The notes beneath the pieces were generated by a model. That model made no database searches. It was not told the origin of the DNA and saw only the letters and a program-made list of their open reading frames with translations. Below, piece after piece: positions 13,501 through 22,285 of a DNA stretch of 64,000 bases. Positions within the stretch are counted from its first letter, which is position 1. Each line of letters starts with the position of its first letter. Origin of the DNA: Monocercomonoides exilis (Eukaryota; Preaxostyla; Oxymonadida; Polymastigidae). Location of the stretch: contig LSRY02000063.1 of the NCBI GenBank assembly GCA_001643675.2, forward strand, positions 279,501 to 343,500, written 5' to 3'. The translations under genes were made by a program, and so were the position numbers.

Positions 13501-16500
13501 AAAGATCACTGGATGCTGTGAACAAAGACGATTGCAAATTTTGAGCTAATGGCAGCAGAATTCTCATTTCATTAAATTTCAGTCCATCGCTGTTAGTTAT
13601 GACTGTTTCCATGACATTATTCGGTAATTGGAACATAAGCGAAGAGTTTGTTCCATCAGTTGTGGAAGATATTGTCAAATTCGATAAATCAATTGTTTGG
13701 CTGATAACTGCTTGCTTTTCAATGGAAATTGTGATTGTTTCGTTATTTCTGTCGAGTATTTCATTTATACCATATTCCAAAGTTAAGCAGGGATTTGAGC
13801 TGTTTCCGCATTGAAACCAGTCAATTCCCTTGTCAGCCTCTGAGTTCTTCACAAACACATTCGACAGATGCGTTATCATCAGCGGAATAAGATCAAGGTG
13901 CACATCTTCGTTTTCTATGTTGCAGCCAAACAGCTTGTTATTCACATCGGTGGTGGGTGTTAACATGTCTCCAAATTTTTCAAAGCTGACGCTTGCTTTC
14001 AAGTTTAGTGCTTTTATGTAGATGTCTCTTCCATATCTCGCACCGTTATCTTCAAATGTGCATCTGTCAAAGACAAAATTATTCGTATTCTCTTTCAGCA
14101 CGAGAAGAGCACCTCCTCCTTTCCCGACAGAAGAGCTTGCTGTGTTTGACTGCACTGTACATAGTGTCATGCGATAAGATTTGCCTGCTCCAACAGCAAA
14201 GGAGATAGCTCCGCCGTCAACAGAGTTTGGACAAGAAGAATTCTGAAATCTGCAGTTGTAGGCATCAAAGCTGCCGCTGCTCGTTTCTGACAACAGCGCA
14301 AAGCAAGAGCTCGTCCGCTTATCAGAACACACGCTTGTGAAATTGCTGCTGGAAATGTTGACATTCTGGTTCAATGAATTTATGCCAGACTGAGAAAAGA
14401 CGCCTGTGCTGGTAGAGGCGAATGTGAGATTGCAGAAACTCGACCGAGAAATGCTGATGTTGCCAGCATCGAGAACAAACAGAGAGCGCGAACACTTCAG
14501 CACTCCGAGTGAATTAAACGAGGAGTTTGTGAAGGAAAGCATTCCATTCGTTATGTCTACCAAAGAAATAGGAAACGTAATTGATAAATCGCACTGAAAC
14601 GTGCAGTTTTCAAAGCTCTGTGATCCATTTGTGACGTTCAGCAAGCACGTAACGGCTTTGCTGGCTAATGTTGCATCAAACGAATAAGAAATTTTTATCG
14701 ATTTAAAATTGTTGTTTGAAACGAAAATTGATTTCGAATTGGATTGAACATTTCCTTTTGAAATAACAGCAGCACTTGAGCTTGAATCATTTCGTCGAAG
14801 AATGACGTTTGTAATGTTCACCCCAAACTGTGTGACTTCAATGCTGTTGCCCACATAAATAGTTCGCGAAGAACCGCTTGAAAGGCGTTGCACTGCCTGA
14901 TTGATTGATTTGCAATGTGCAAATGTTGAGCCGCAAAAGATTCCGTCGCCACGAGACGCGTTCGATGCATGAACTGTCGTGGAGGTGTATCCAAATATAA
15001 ACGGCATCAAATCAAAATCTCCTTTAAAAGTCGCATTGTCGCTTCCGTACCAAGCATTTGTTCGATTATACGTTGGTTCTGAACTTATAGCAGGCGTATA
15101 CAACGCATTCAGATTAGCTTCAGGCAACTTTGGAACAAAAATGAAAACATCCCTTCCATAACGAGCTTTATTACTCAGAAATTGGCATCTAGATATTTTC
15201 AAATGAGATAAAGCCCCTGTTGTTGAATAATAAATTGCTCCTCCTTTTCCGCTTGCCTCATTGACGCTGCAACTTGTAAAATTCGTGCTAGAAATATTAA
15301 CATTACAGTTATCACTTGTTGAAAAGAATACACCCCCCAAAGTGTTTGCAACACTCTTTTTAGCTGCGAGTGTGAATTGGCAACCAGATATTGATAGCGT
15401 TTTTGGGTATAAACTGTTTGAAATGAAAATAGCTGAGCAATTCTGCGTTGACACAATGTTTGTAAAGTTGGAATTGTTAAGCGCCAGACCCGTCACACTC
15501 TGATCCAGCTTGAATATATAATGCGCACTTATTCTGATGCTTTCCATTATCACTCTCACAAATGATACAGATCCGGTGCTGAACTCAAAAATTGAATTGA
15601 TCGATGACTCGTAGCCTCCGCCCATGGAATACTTCACTTCGACTAAAGTCAATATAAAACTGCCTCCGTATCCTCTAATGCACGGAATATTATTACGGTT
15701 TATGTTAACAGCAAAGCACTTCAAATCAGCCGACACACGCCCTTCAATGTTAACCATTGAACCATTATAATTATTCAAGTTAAATACGCCTCCATACCCA
15801 CAGCCCCAAACAACGACATTCCCCATTTGTGAAGACTCGGTTATGCTCCACGGTTCTGTTTCATAGTATTGGCCTTCGTACATGAATATGTTCTTGGGAT
15901 AGCGAGGGCGACGATTGTGGATGGCTCCGTTGACTGAATAGCATGCAGTTTCATAGCTAAATCCGCAGTTAACAGCAAAAGTTCCACCTGACCTTACCAC
16001 CTGGTTCATGTCCATCAGCTTCAAATTAGCATAATAACTGTTTGTTATATAACAGGTATTATCTTCATGGGTCGTGTAGCTATTGGGGCACGAAACTTCT
16101 GAAACGTCGCTGTTACTATCAAGTTTATACACGTAAATATCTGCGCCCTTTTCTTTCGCACTACAGTAATAGAAAGCAGTATTCGATATAGTTGCATAGA
16201 AGCACTTCTCAACGTAAATTCCGCCTCCCCAATCTGCGGAACAGTTCTCAAACACGCAATATTTAACTGTTAAGTTATAATTATTTCTTAAGAACGTATC
16301 GCCATCAAAGTAGATTCCTCCGCCACAATACCCATTACAATCTGTAAAAATAGTTGATGCTACATTAGCATTAGTACCGGTATAATTTGATAGTGCAGTT
16401 GATCGATGATAAGAACGAGATTTTTGTTGTGAATGAGTGCATCCTATAAATTCGCAATCAAAGCATGAATATTCCATCGAAGGAAGGATGCAGGATAAAC

Positions 16501-17152
16501 CATGAACAATGCATCCATAAAATGAATCATGCACCCTGTGAAACATTGATGATGTTAACGATGATTTCAATACAAAAGATTCCAAATTATTTGTATTTTC
16601 TTTAGTTTCCTCGTTCATCTTTGTTGTAATGTTTGAAAAATTGCAATTTTTCACGCTTTCTAAATATCCAAAGCCTTTGCAAAGGAATGAACCGGTCCAC
16701 TCTGTCGAAATTGAGCAATGTGAAAGTTGAGTATTTTCCAGAATTATTTTTGCTAGTTCCTCGTTTTTGCATTCAACCAATGAACCAAAACAATTTTCGC
16801 AAGGTGAAGAATTTAATGTTAGGTTTGAAATGGTAATTGAGCCTGAAGATGTGAAGTGAGACGGATTTTTGAAATAATCAGATATCCTTGCATTGGTAAA
16901 TAATAGAGAAGAAAATCCATCCAGAATGGCAATGCTTCCGAGATGTGAAGTTTTAAATTCAAGGTTATCAGCTATTAATGATGAATTCTTCAAAGAAAAA
17001 TGGGAATATGCATCAGAAACATTTTCTGCTCGCATAAGTTTAATTTTTGCCATTTCACTGATTTTTTCTTTTAAAATTTCAGCATGTTCCCTGGCGGTCG
17101 AGTAAGAATTATTGCCAAGTACCAAATAACAAAAAATCAAGCTCAGAAACAT
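4583..17152 (-). CDS. Giant receptor A: Pmp-like beta-helix surface protein with Lys/Glu-rich tail
   Basis: One uninterrupted 4189-codon frame. The N-terminus MFLSLIFCYLVLGNNSYS is a signal peptide. The ectodomain is built of repeated parallel beta-helix rungs (I-S-x-C-x-F, GGxI/GGAI/GGGI and N-linked glycosylation sequons). Longer modules are marked by a motif of the form CG-x(4-7)-C-x-[ST]-[ILM]. These markers lie near residues 397, 741, 1114, 1477, 1861, 2247, 2681 and 3146, so about eight modules of 345-465 aa. A membrane-proximal segment (SLKGGDG...TSLWILNEGC) is shared with receptors B and C. One transmembrane helix lies at about 3769-3796. The ~390-aa tail has Ser-rich, acidic and poly-Lys blocks, with no kinase-like part. 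Such proteins are known from trichomonads and oxymonads as Pmp-like surface proteins. Adhesion or recognition is likely, but the ligand is unknown. Confidence 0.85.
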   Translation of the reverse strand: MFLSLIFCYLVLGNNSYSTAREHAEILKEKISEMAKIKLMRAENVSDAYSHFSLKNSSLIADNLEFKTSHLGSIAILDGFSSLLFTNARISDYFKNPSHFTSSGSITISNLTLNSSPCENCFGSLVECKNEELAKIILENTQLSHCSISTEWTGSFLCKGFGYLESVKNCNFSNITTKMNEETKENTNNLESFVLKSSLTSSMFHRVHDSFYGCIVHGLSCILPSMEYSCFDCEFIGCTHSQQKSRSYHRSTALSNYTGTNANVASTIFTDCNGYCGGGIYFDGDTFLRNNYNLTVKYCVFENCSADWGGGIYVEKCFYATISNTAFYYCSAKEKGADIYVYKLDSNSDVSEVSCPNSYTTHEDNTCYITNSYYANLKLMDMNQVVRSGGTFAVNCGFSYETACYSVNGAIHNRRPRYPKNIFMYEGQYYETEPWSITESSQMGNVVVWGCGYGGVFNLNNYNGSMVNIEGRVSADLKCFAVNINRNNIPCIRGYGGSFILTLVEVKYSMGGGYESSINSIFEFSTGSVSFVRVIMESIRISAHYIFKLDQSVTGLALNNSNFTNIVSTQNCSAIFISNSLYPKTLSISGCQFTLAAKKSVANTLGGVFFSTSDNCNVNISSTNFTSCSVNEASGKGGAIYYSTTGALSHLKISRCQFLSNKARYGRDVFIFVPKLPEANLNALYTPAISSEPTYNRTNAWYGSDNATFKGDFDLMPFIFGYTSTTVHASNASRGDGIFCGSTFAHCKSINQAVQRLSSGSSRTIYVGNSIEVTQFGVNITNVILRRNDSSSSAAVISKGNVQSNSKSIFVSNNNFKSIKISYSFDATLASKAVTCLLNVTNGSQSFENCTFQCDLSITFPISLVDITNGMLSFTNSSFNSLGVLKCSRSLFVLDAGNISISRSSFCNLTFASTSTGVFSQSGINSLNQNVNISSSNFTSVCSDKRTSSCFALLSETSSGSFDAYNCRFQNSSCPNSVDGGAISFAVGAGKSYRMTLCTVQSNTASSSVGKGGGALLVLKENTNNFVFDRCTFEDNGARYGRDIYIKALNLKASVSFEKFGDMLTPTTDVNNKLFGCNIENEDVHLDLIPLMITHLSNVFVKNSEADKGIDWFQCGNSSNPCLTLEYGINEILDRNNETITISIEKQAVISQTIDLSNLTISSTTDGTNSSLMFQLPNNVMETVITNSDGLKFNEMRILLPLAQNLQSSLFTASSDLLFRKTFFEQNESDVQISYCIVNIIKGAVSFERCVIGSEELFSKKSLFQLSASTTISMNECQVKNIISKCPIFPKIPERSTIKLNSSEFLRCEASSEEASSALISSTLAGSVLMIGCNFSDIRSSNDQNGGAVNIALNEGGMLTVERCIAQNCICNEVSGRGGFLFLSKRQSSGDFDFLEASRYFDNKAFVGRNLFFEFDSLNSSVSAAKIRLEEDGTECFGSNAYVGCDSVFESIDLIMFLVQYSSETLHISEYGYDVLNCGFEEFPCHTLLMGLENIPEDSTEKKIITHSRVDVGSHFDLCNISFVAFGSETPQLNINSSLSSGNEFSTFTADWLCSFASIDFLLPTRFTTNIQSVILISSSEAITRLTDCSFKKASDDSGPLLFSLVISSDGRLEMTSCTLKDISFSNNPFSLSQINLHTFNRCNFSSIVFRACSLIDSPTAAFQSYQHNSASSGIHFLNCSFEKLSADSGTTISTLMNFPLSSSFELVGCSVNGLLSHMCTEGGGMKVSLNEGSSLKVAGNSAESPSAIESSSCSTTFGKGGFCYLSAQGNNTDFAFADTTFADNAAYQGMNLFLRCDVLLAAVKLEKFAFSFEDWLDEGNAFVGMDSLNFTYEPINLLIFLVHYESDTIFVSSLHGFDVNSCGTSQLPCSSMLQGIEHFTDTQTKTMFVVEAMKITSALELSGYTIQGEENAGYSTVTFESPLLSPSSQVSNESVLQSSSNLALHALSIAVPCEFSSGQTQLIQSTGPSSSLTIDSCAFERASDSSEQIAVKLVVVRGGKATFNEITIKNQAFSKSLFELDPAVDSFFDYFSLSNVAFTSSVSLISFIRSPIEQSESTESRANEKMQCVLQNITAINVSTSGESALSVFIRDPVAFPLSIKDCSVNTIQSLESNEGGFFRVHLEENGSFAVSILEMVRCECSVEVGKGGGLFIECSEGSNENFQLDEIYCASNAAHVARDVYLSCSSLSAYVNESSFGWGSLFADKSNSLMGSDATTPEGEFTDLFIFFQGFEDFTIFISDAGSNGVYCGQSSNPCLTLDYSVRHLKFAEDVTVRMLFVQNKAVITGNFPLNSVILRPTSEDRESTVVFPSEVELKNPESVMKVQNQVNLSHLNFDIPLLFSYATPNSFINSAELEGSLNVSSCNFNFFNSVANPISSSSSSSSSSKSESSFNSKTDNDRTVSNKMILFSVIRGGLIIESVTISPLQTCVSLFSLSQAVPAALSNFSLTTINLTSSSPSFSLISYASGVFASTSRRNDDSFYQKYSNCTFSSVTRLDDSASTSQSSYHQSSLLINVMTAVPFTFENCTFTSFEAPTCASGGCLGVTLLEGGSIRIKPAEEYQTNAMNCRCDEKSGKGGFLYLDTSRQNENFILQSVFFRENKAKEGKNVFVNGFDLNASITYASFNFAYDDPYADEADSTLFMGKDTKNFATAISLLMFLEEWKGAHLYLSSETGKDIRGCGMKKLPCSTLAVGMEHFSEADARVSSELLKQKRNFEGKENSEPSRSVLATGKFNCSSILNLTDTLFCETAFDPRSTRAPTKALFNYSSLLTHPETPDEPSNEEADGSNAAVINEGKLSVYAIEFVLPSAFENGLNTFVSSSNGELSLKYCTFSAIANGEECNYLVISAFSGSVEINRCETFFTKFTQSIFKVSSDVQKIVLSSLQLDEVTLTNGCVIEWATADPASKTRNTGRNRDYLKNQHELNGFVPVNVENCTFQKVVRGSTDGSAALSMGDFSLADMKITNSSFSECSSPSLKGGVFRLLLAEQDQQSNTIDDGESNTINSGKLIVSQCTFTLCSCDAANGYGGALFIDCVMNKSKEPELYTLPELPLFFSELRFTHNSAQYGRDIFIVCYSVEKQISENLFSMDFSSHSFVRDKAIFGEDISKKIAGEENFLIDLYEIIVFFKGSQIYLSSTLGTDMRVCGSDVEPCKSLSLGVQHLNNSRFQYLFVYEKTEIGGEVYLDGVSLQPAENSSSAELVLDQPAVQIGSNENLINTRNTVGLDRLNVRIETDVINHYTIISQNNGTLSISSCSFSGIKDNKLDANLLQVEEGTLQVQETSFENLSLFQHVLSADPTASSITFLKSNFSSIGTENSFIYVTGIKSLRCEEVLFTNVLVGNNSLVSSDSVEVVQMKNITLSKCNGTSSLFAVSNTVFSMENVVAKSIEARTIFHFHNVLGSITLDRLNIKEVALEEGGSILRAASSFAQVSKSYMNEEESQNITLSYSNISKVAYKQSSVGCILDLNGSSNLAVSMTGCSITNCSVPSEGRICRLENVKKAQFEFCSFAGNAAAEQTKTNTKLNERNEIEEQICFWDGCAVEFSNSKVSLKDSSFTNFGAGGVKIMQCDVHIEMGMFANNNPSISGYPSVRHNVICSDSGTLNIESLKGGDGQEKDTSLWILNEGCTLTGIPAQRASPLFIPSLYSVAVEESAGNTIFTFNGSLFLPCNLTSSLVVNTYSEGNNISETKVTKLNLNLINETTAKATDSTFHKESLEPNQEAIIVLSLKDANGREKQVSSVTIKEKEPASRTETEIKERTVQSSSTISIWMILFIVIAVVAVVGVLVVVVVVLTLRKRKNSFHEISFDDDSSNMSKKQAKQLDQEMELSHGGISGESLVADEECTDYTGYGKRGKRDDSQTLCVEVISPLAESETKSYSSSEQAEKENGGIEGHKVNFDLIDPIGSGMASTANLLENAESVIDVDSFLLVQNEGKRDIEGNANKQQASDEEGLLPSASLNISEKYPGSFRQFNDIQTEQLRFAESIFSSTSSSSASQESQQTPSSSDISSKLDSTVSTFSTPSFNPPPANDDIPTDMLAVADEHEEDSNEGVKAEKKKKKKKKEKKEKKEKKSKSGGKKGKLSDDDTLMQNVQPTEEEDKEEKKEDITKQERLSPEAEEEREVFNEIMNGNFIDELIGGGEEEKLPEEEKVEEEGKKKKKRKKKKKKAADKKEEDEDMQNFIDSLLEG

Positions 17153-17267
17153 TGAAGAAGTTTTGATCTAATTTTTTAATAATAAGTATCTGATCAATTT
17201 ATTTATTCTTGTTCATGGAATCACAAAGTTTGATTTCTTTTTGTTCATTTAAACATCTAGTTGCTTA
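17153..17267. promoter_or_regulatory. Divergent intergenic region between receptor A and tetraspanin-like gene
   Basis: Only 115 bp separate the two start codons, so both promoters must fit here or extend into the genes. The stretch is AT-rich and I see no recognisable core element. Confidence 0.5.
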
Positions 17268-19036
17268 ATGATTTGTAATATTACAGCGCAAAAGAATGGA
17301 GCTTCTGCTCCCTCGACTTCTCTCCCACCTTCGACATTAATTCTTCGAATTCTCTCATTGCTAATGGCAATACTATTTGCTGGAATGGTTATTCTTCAAA
17401 TTGTATATTTGTGTTTATATGGAAGCGTGGTGAGCGTATCGATTGCAGTGATGATTTGTGCACTGATTGGAGTTGTTGTCAATTTGATTGGGTTTTTTAG
17501 CTCTATACGAAAACAATCAATAAATCCTCAGCACTCATTTATATTTTCATTTTATCTTGCTGGAGTTTTGGCTTTGTGCATAATATTTGCACTGCTTGGG
17601 GTAATTGCTTTTTGCATGAAATCTCCTCTAAGAAACTCTGTTATTTATGATGATCTTACACTTATAATCATTTATCAACATATATCTGCTTCCTTCTTCA
17701 GAGATACTGCAACATTTTTAAAGAATGCAGGAGATTCAATGACTGTCACTGCTTTTTATAGCTTTGGATTGGCTGCATTTCTTTTGATATGTGTAATTGT
17801 ATCTTATTGCAGTCTCGGAAAAGCGTTTTTTTGGAAAGTTCGCTTTTTTTCAATATTTTCTTTTTAAAAAAGCTTAAATTTATTTATTTATTTATTATTT
17901 TATAACATATTTAAGACAATATATCTCGTATTTTCATTCACACTATTAATGGTTGGTGTTGTTTTCATCGTCGTTGGTTCTCTCTATTTTCGCGAGCCGT
18001 TGACAAAGGAGATTGGTGAGGTACTTCCCAATGGCATATTTGGTGTTGTTATTGCCTTGGGTGTTTTGAGCATCATCGTCGGAGTCGCTGGCTCAATTCT
18101 CGATCTTGCAAAGGCCATGAAGAAGAGAGACAAAGACGTTCTGGCAGAAAGGCAGTATCAATACGCTGTGTCACAACAGCAGCAGCAGCAGATGGCGATG
18201 TCTATGATGGCCCAGCCAGCTCCGTTGGGAGCAGTGCCTGGTGCTGCTCCTGCCATGGCGATTCCGCAGCAGACCATTCAGCCGGCTCAGCAAATGCCTG
18301 TTTCTGTACCTCCGTTTCAGAAGCGCGAGAACAGGAGGAGGATGCTGGGGTTCGTGTTTGGGCTTTTTGTGGCTGTGCTTCTGCTGGGCTGTCTGGTGGT
18401 GACATTCGTGTCGCTGTTTTCGACGAATGTGTATCACAAGAAATTCAAACAGTTCTGCACTGACCCTGACTCCCCTCTGCCGCCTGCTGATAAGCCTGCT
18501 GCATTTGCTTCCGTTTCTTCTTCTTCTTCTTCTTCTTCTTCTCTTTTCTTGACAAGCAGCCAGATAGCTGGCGATGCCGCCAAAGAGTCTCTCTCTCATT
18601 TCAACTTCTCTTCGCTGAGTGTAACCAGCCAGTCGCCATATGCATTCAGCCAGAGGGAGCATGTTGTATCAGCAGCAGTAGCAGCGCCAAAAGAAGGCGA
18701 AGAAGAAGAAGAAAGGAACATCACTAATTACGACCGCTGTCTTGCCATGTTCTTCTGGCTGCTGATGCATGAGTGCAAGCAGATCTACACGGGCAATGAA
18801 TTGTCGATGTGCATCGACTCAAGAAGCTTGACGAGTGTTGTGAAAAGGCTGAGCGATTCGTATGACGGGTGGATGCTGATGAGTGGGATCACGTCGGCTT
18901 TTGGCGCTGTCTGCTTGATTTTCCTGCTGATTTTGACAATTATGGTTATCTTTAAAGTGTGTTGATTATTATTTTTTGTTTGTTTGTTTGTTAACTTTAT
19001 CATATTTTTTTCTCTATATTTCTCTTTCTCTATCTA

Positions 19037-19077
<41 letters not shown>

Positions 19078-19495
19078 GTCTCTGTCTCTATCTCTATCTT
19101 TCCTTCTCCAATCTTTTATTATCGTCCTCAAGCCCGATCTGTTTCTCCAATCTGCTTTGCCGCCCGTTCCAGTTGCCCAGCAACAGATGCCTATGACCAG
19201 CCAGCCCGTCAAAGCAGATCCGATGGCTGCATCGCAATATGCTCAGCCTCAGCCACAGATGCAGCCACAAATGCAGCCCATTCAGCCTCTGCCTTCTCCT
19301 GTTGTCTCTCAGGCACCTGCCCCACTCAATGTCAGCTCCTCTGCTGCTGCTGCTCCTTCGTACAATCCGAATGCTCCGCTCAGCTCGCAGTCAGAAATGA
19401 TTGCGGCTGCTCCTCCTTCGTCTGCTTCTGCAGGCACCGCTGGGGCTGCAATTCCGTTGCAGTCGATGGATCCCTTCCAATTGAATACCATGTAA
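17268..19495 (+). CDS. Tandem four-helix (tetraspanin-like) membrane protein with Gln/Pro-rich tail
   Basis: Three exons, 17268-17837, 17916-18956 and 19133-19495, all joined in phase 0 (donors GTTCGC and GTGTGT), giving 657 aa. Eight hydrophobic helices are visible in two sets of four. Set one is ILRILSLLMAILFAGMVILQ, SIAVMICALIGVVVNLIGFF, FYLAGVLALCIIFALLGVIA and SFGLAAFLLICVIVSYC. Set two starts at TIYLVFSFTLLMVGVVFIVV, whose first 11 residues come from exon 2, and ends at FGAVCLIFLLILTIMVIFK. The second set has a large loop with Cys residues and a Ser run before its last helix. The helix 2-3 linker of set two and the C-terminal exon are rich in Gln, Pro, Met and Ala. The spacing resembles two tetraspanin-type units in one chain, but no CCG motif is seen, so the family name is descriptive. 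It is likely a surface or endomembrane protein. Confidence 0.7.
19037..19074. repeat. (TCTG)n microsatellite in intron
   Basis: About nine copies of TCTG lie in the second intron of the tetraspanin-like gene, flanked by CT-rich DNA that extends to about 19110. Confidence 0.9.
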
Positions 19496-20449
19496 TTTGT
19501 ATAAAGTAAAGTTAAATGTTTTTTTGTGTTTATTGCGTTGTTTGATAGGAATTTTCTTTGGTTTTTTTAAAAATTTCTTTTTTTTCCAAGTTTGTTCTAC
19601 TTCTTTTTTTTCAATTCAATTTTCTCTTTCATATTGTTGTTTGATTTTATTTTATTTTATTTGTAAACGTGTTTAGTTCATTTTTGTAGTTTCATTAAAA
19701 TTCTTTGACAATCGTTTCGTCTTCTGTTGCTCTTCGTTTTGATGTTTATTTGAGAAATCCCTTTGACATGTGCCGTTTTTCTCTTATTCTTTCATATTTT
19801 GTCTGTAATGTCTATTGAGGGATGGGTCACTGGTGGTGTACTTGACAAATTGAAGATGCCGATTGTTTGGAAGAATAGAGAGATGTTTGAGGAATTTGAT
19901 TTTAATTTATTTTTTATATTCATTTTTTTTTTCATTATTCTGCGTTATTCAATAATGACATGTTGTTAAGCTCCCTGTTTTTATTTCGAATTTAGCAACA
20001 TTTTGATTCAACTTGTTTAGAAGAGACTTTGTTATCAGTTTTTTTGAATTGTGCGTTGTTAACCGATGTTCAAATAATGTTCATTTCCTTTTTAAAGAGT
20101 TGAAAAATCTGTAAATTTTTATATATTCATCTTTCTTTTTCTAATTTTCACAAAGGATCGAAAAAATGGAAAAGAATAATTGATCGAAATGCTCTAATGA
20201 AATGAACTTTTGTCGAATTAAGAATTGAAGAATTTTTCTTATCGATATTTATTTTTTTTTTTTTTTATTTTTTTTTCTGGTTCATTCAATGCTTTCATAA
20301 AAAAAAAAAGAATTCTTTTGATTTTGAAAGAAAAACTCACATGAAAACAATAACCTTAAAGAACAAAACTTAAAAGGTCAATATTATAAATTCAAAAGTT
20401 TAATAGATTTTTCAAAACAAAAAACATTTGCTTTTATTCTGTCATTATT
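19496..20449. other. AT-rich intergenic region
   Basis: T-rich DNA lies downstream of the tetraspanin-like gene, with T or A runs near 20252-20310. I see no convincing gene. The 68-codon frame at 19763-19969 has random hydrophobic composition. Confidence 0.65.
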
Positions 20450-21160
20450 ATGTCTGATTCATGTGTTTCTTCACCTTTCGGTGTTGTTAAAAAAACAGAA
20501 ACAAATATCAGACATATTCATTATATTAATGTTTATTCATTTTTTTCAGAAAACGAAACCATGAAAAAATTGTTCCATATTAACAATCACAAAAATATCC
20601 CTCAATAAAATATTTATATATTTGATCATTTTAAGATTTATTTATTGCTTGAAATGCATGCTTCGCAAATATTTTCTGGGTCAGACTTAGGCATTGATTT
20701 TTCTCTTGTAACAATGACACAAGAACAACTGAAAAAAGCTTTAGCAAAATCAAAAAAAGTCTTGAGTGAACATCGTCGACTTTTGGAAGAATCCAAATCC
20801 GAAAAGCTTTCGGAAGCATCTTATTTCGTGAAAAATGCAAATTTCCGCTTTTGGTTATTGCAAAAATTGCATAAAAGTTTGGATGAAATGAAGCACAGTC
20901 AGCAAAGAAAGTATTTTAAAAAATTTGCTTATAAGTGGAATAAAGGTTTGCTTTCAGACGACGTATATTTGTGCACTCAACAGTTAAATCAACATGGAGG
21001 TGAAGAAGCTCCAACTAGATTGACAAAACACAAATGGAATTTCAAAGATGTTGATAAAGAACAACTTGAAGATGTGATTTTCCAAGTGAAGCAACAATCA
21101 AATTCTACAGATTCAGAATCTTTGTTACTTGGATCTGCTATGAAGGTTACAGCTCATTGA
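20450..21160 (+). CDS. Unknown small basic helical protein
   Basis: The solid part is the open frame from 20636 to 21160. It contains a Lys/Glu-rich helix (QLKKALAKSKKVLSEHRRLL) and a Trp/Lys segment (RKYFKKFAYKWNKGLLSDDV), with a polar C-terminus ending GSAMKVTAH. The first in-frame ATGs of this exon are at 20654 and 20714. A better start may be the exon at 20450-20530 (MSDSCVSSPFGVVKKTETNI...), joined in phase 0 across a 105-nt intron (donor GTTTAT, acceptor TTTTAAG), giving about 201 aa. I do not recognise the family. There is no signal peptide or membrane segment. The charge and helical pattern suggest a nuclear or RNA-associated protein, but that is a guess. Confidence 0.6.
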
Positions 21161-22285
21161 ACGGAAACGTCTCAATATTTCAGTTTTGTGGACGAATCAA
21201 TGATTATTTGATTTTGAAGAATCTGTTATTGAGGTACAATTCGTTGAAATGATTACAAGTATTGATCGCGTTTTTTTCTGTGTCAAACTTTGATTTGGTT
21301 AATGGTTTAACGAAGTATAATATTTTGAAGTGAATCAGATCTTTTGATATTTTAATCATTTCAGAAAGAGAATGTATGTTTCAATTTTACAATCTTTGCA
21401 AAATTATTCATATCTTTCCCTGAGGGACAAACAACGAAAGATTCTTGTTGAACTTATCGCATTTTTTTTAATCCTCATACAATTTTCAAATGACATTGAA
21501 ATAAAAATAATTTATTTTGTTGGGTTTATTATTTTTGTTGAAAAAGACTAATAACAAGTAATTTCTATAGCAAAGAGAGCATTCAAACTTTGGCTAATTT
21601 GTATGCATACAGGAGAAATGTCATTGCATTTTTTAATAAACTGTGGAATTCTCTTTGGGTTTGTTGGAGTATGAACAATGAATGAGATGTTATTCATCTT
21701 GACATCTTCAAAAATGACAAAATAAGATTTGAAGGGAAAGCACGATAATTAAAGAGATGTTTCAGTTAAGATAAAATTTGCAAAGCTTCTGGAAAGTGAA
21801 AACCAAAGAGTTTTTTCACAATGCACTTCTCATTTCATTTTAAATCTACACATTTATATTGAAATATCAGGCATTTTTTTGTAATTTTTGTGAGTGTTTT
21901 GTGATGTGCAGCAAAAATGCCTTGAAAATAGAAACAGAAAGAATTTCTGTGTTTATTCAAAAGCACTTCTGCAAAAAATACAATCAAAACAAAATTTGAA
22001 GAAGGATAACGAGCATTAAATATTCTTTCCCCACACAACACATTCGAATTGAACAAGTACATCCAAATCAGCTGAAAAAAAGTTAAAAAAATGTGTAAAC
22101 AAAAGAAAGAGGAAGAAGAAGTGGAAGAAGAAGTGGAAGAAGAAGTGGAAGAAGAAGTGGAAGAAGAAGTGGAAGAAGAAGAGAGAAACATACAAAATAA
22201 AACAGATTATATAAGTTAATAATCATAATCATAATAATCATAATAATAATAATAATAATAAATTCATTTCAATTTTATCGCTCCC
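21161..22285. other. AT-rich convergent intergenic region
   Basis: Lies between the 3' ends of the unknown gene (plus) and the WDR5-like gene (minus). Apart from the minisatellite at 22111-22182 and an (ATA/ATC)n tract at about 22205-22262, I see no structure. The Thr/Ser frame on the minus strand here is only the translated minisatellite. Confidence 0.65.
22111..22182. repeat. 12-bp minisatellite GAAGAAGAAGTG
   Basis: Five to six near-perfect copies of a 12-bp unit lie just downstream of the WDR5-like gene. An ATA/ATC-rich tract follows at once. Confidence 0.85.

Noticed and set aside
18171-18662. Minus-strand 163-codon Arg/His-rich frame
   Set aside because: Shadow of the Gln/Ser-rich loop of the tetraspanin-like gene, which has a consistent three-exon model.
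21835-22191. Minus-strand Thr/Ser repeat frame
   Set aside because: Direct translation of a 12-bp minisatellite followed by random sequence.
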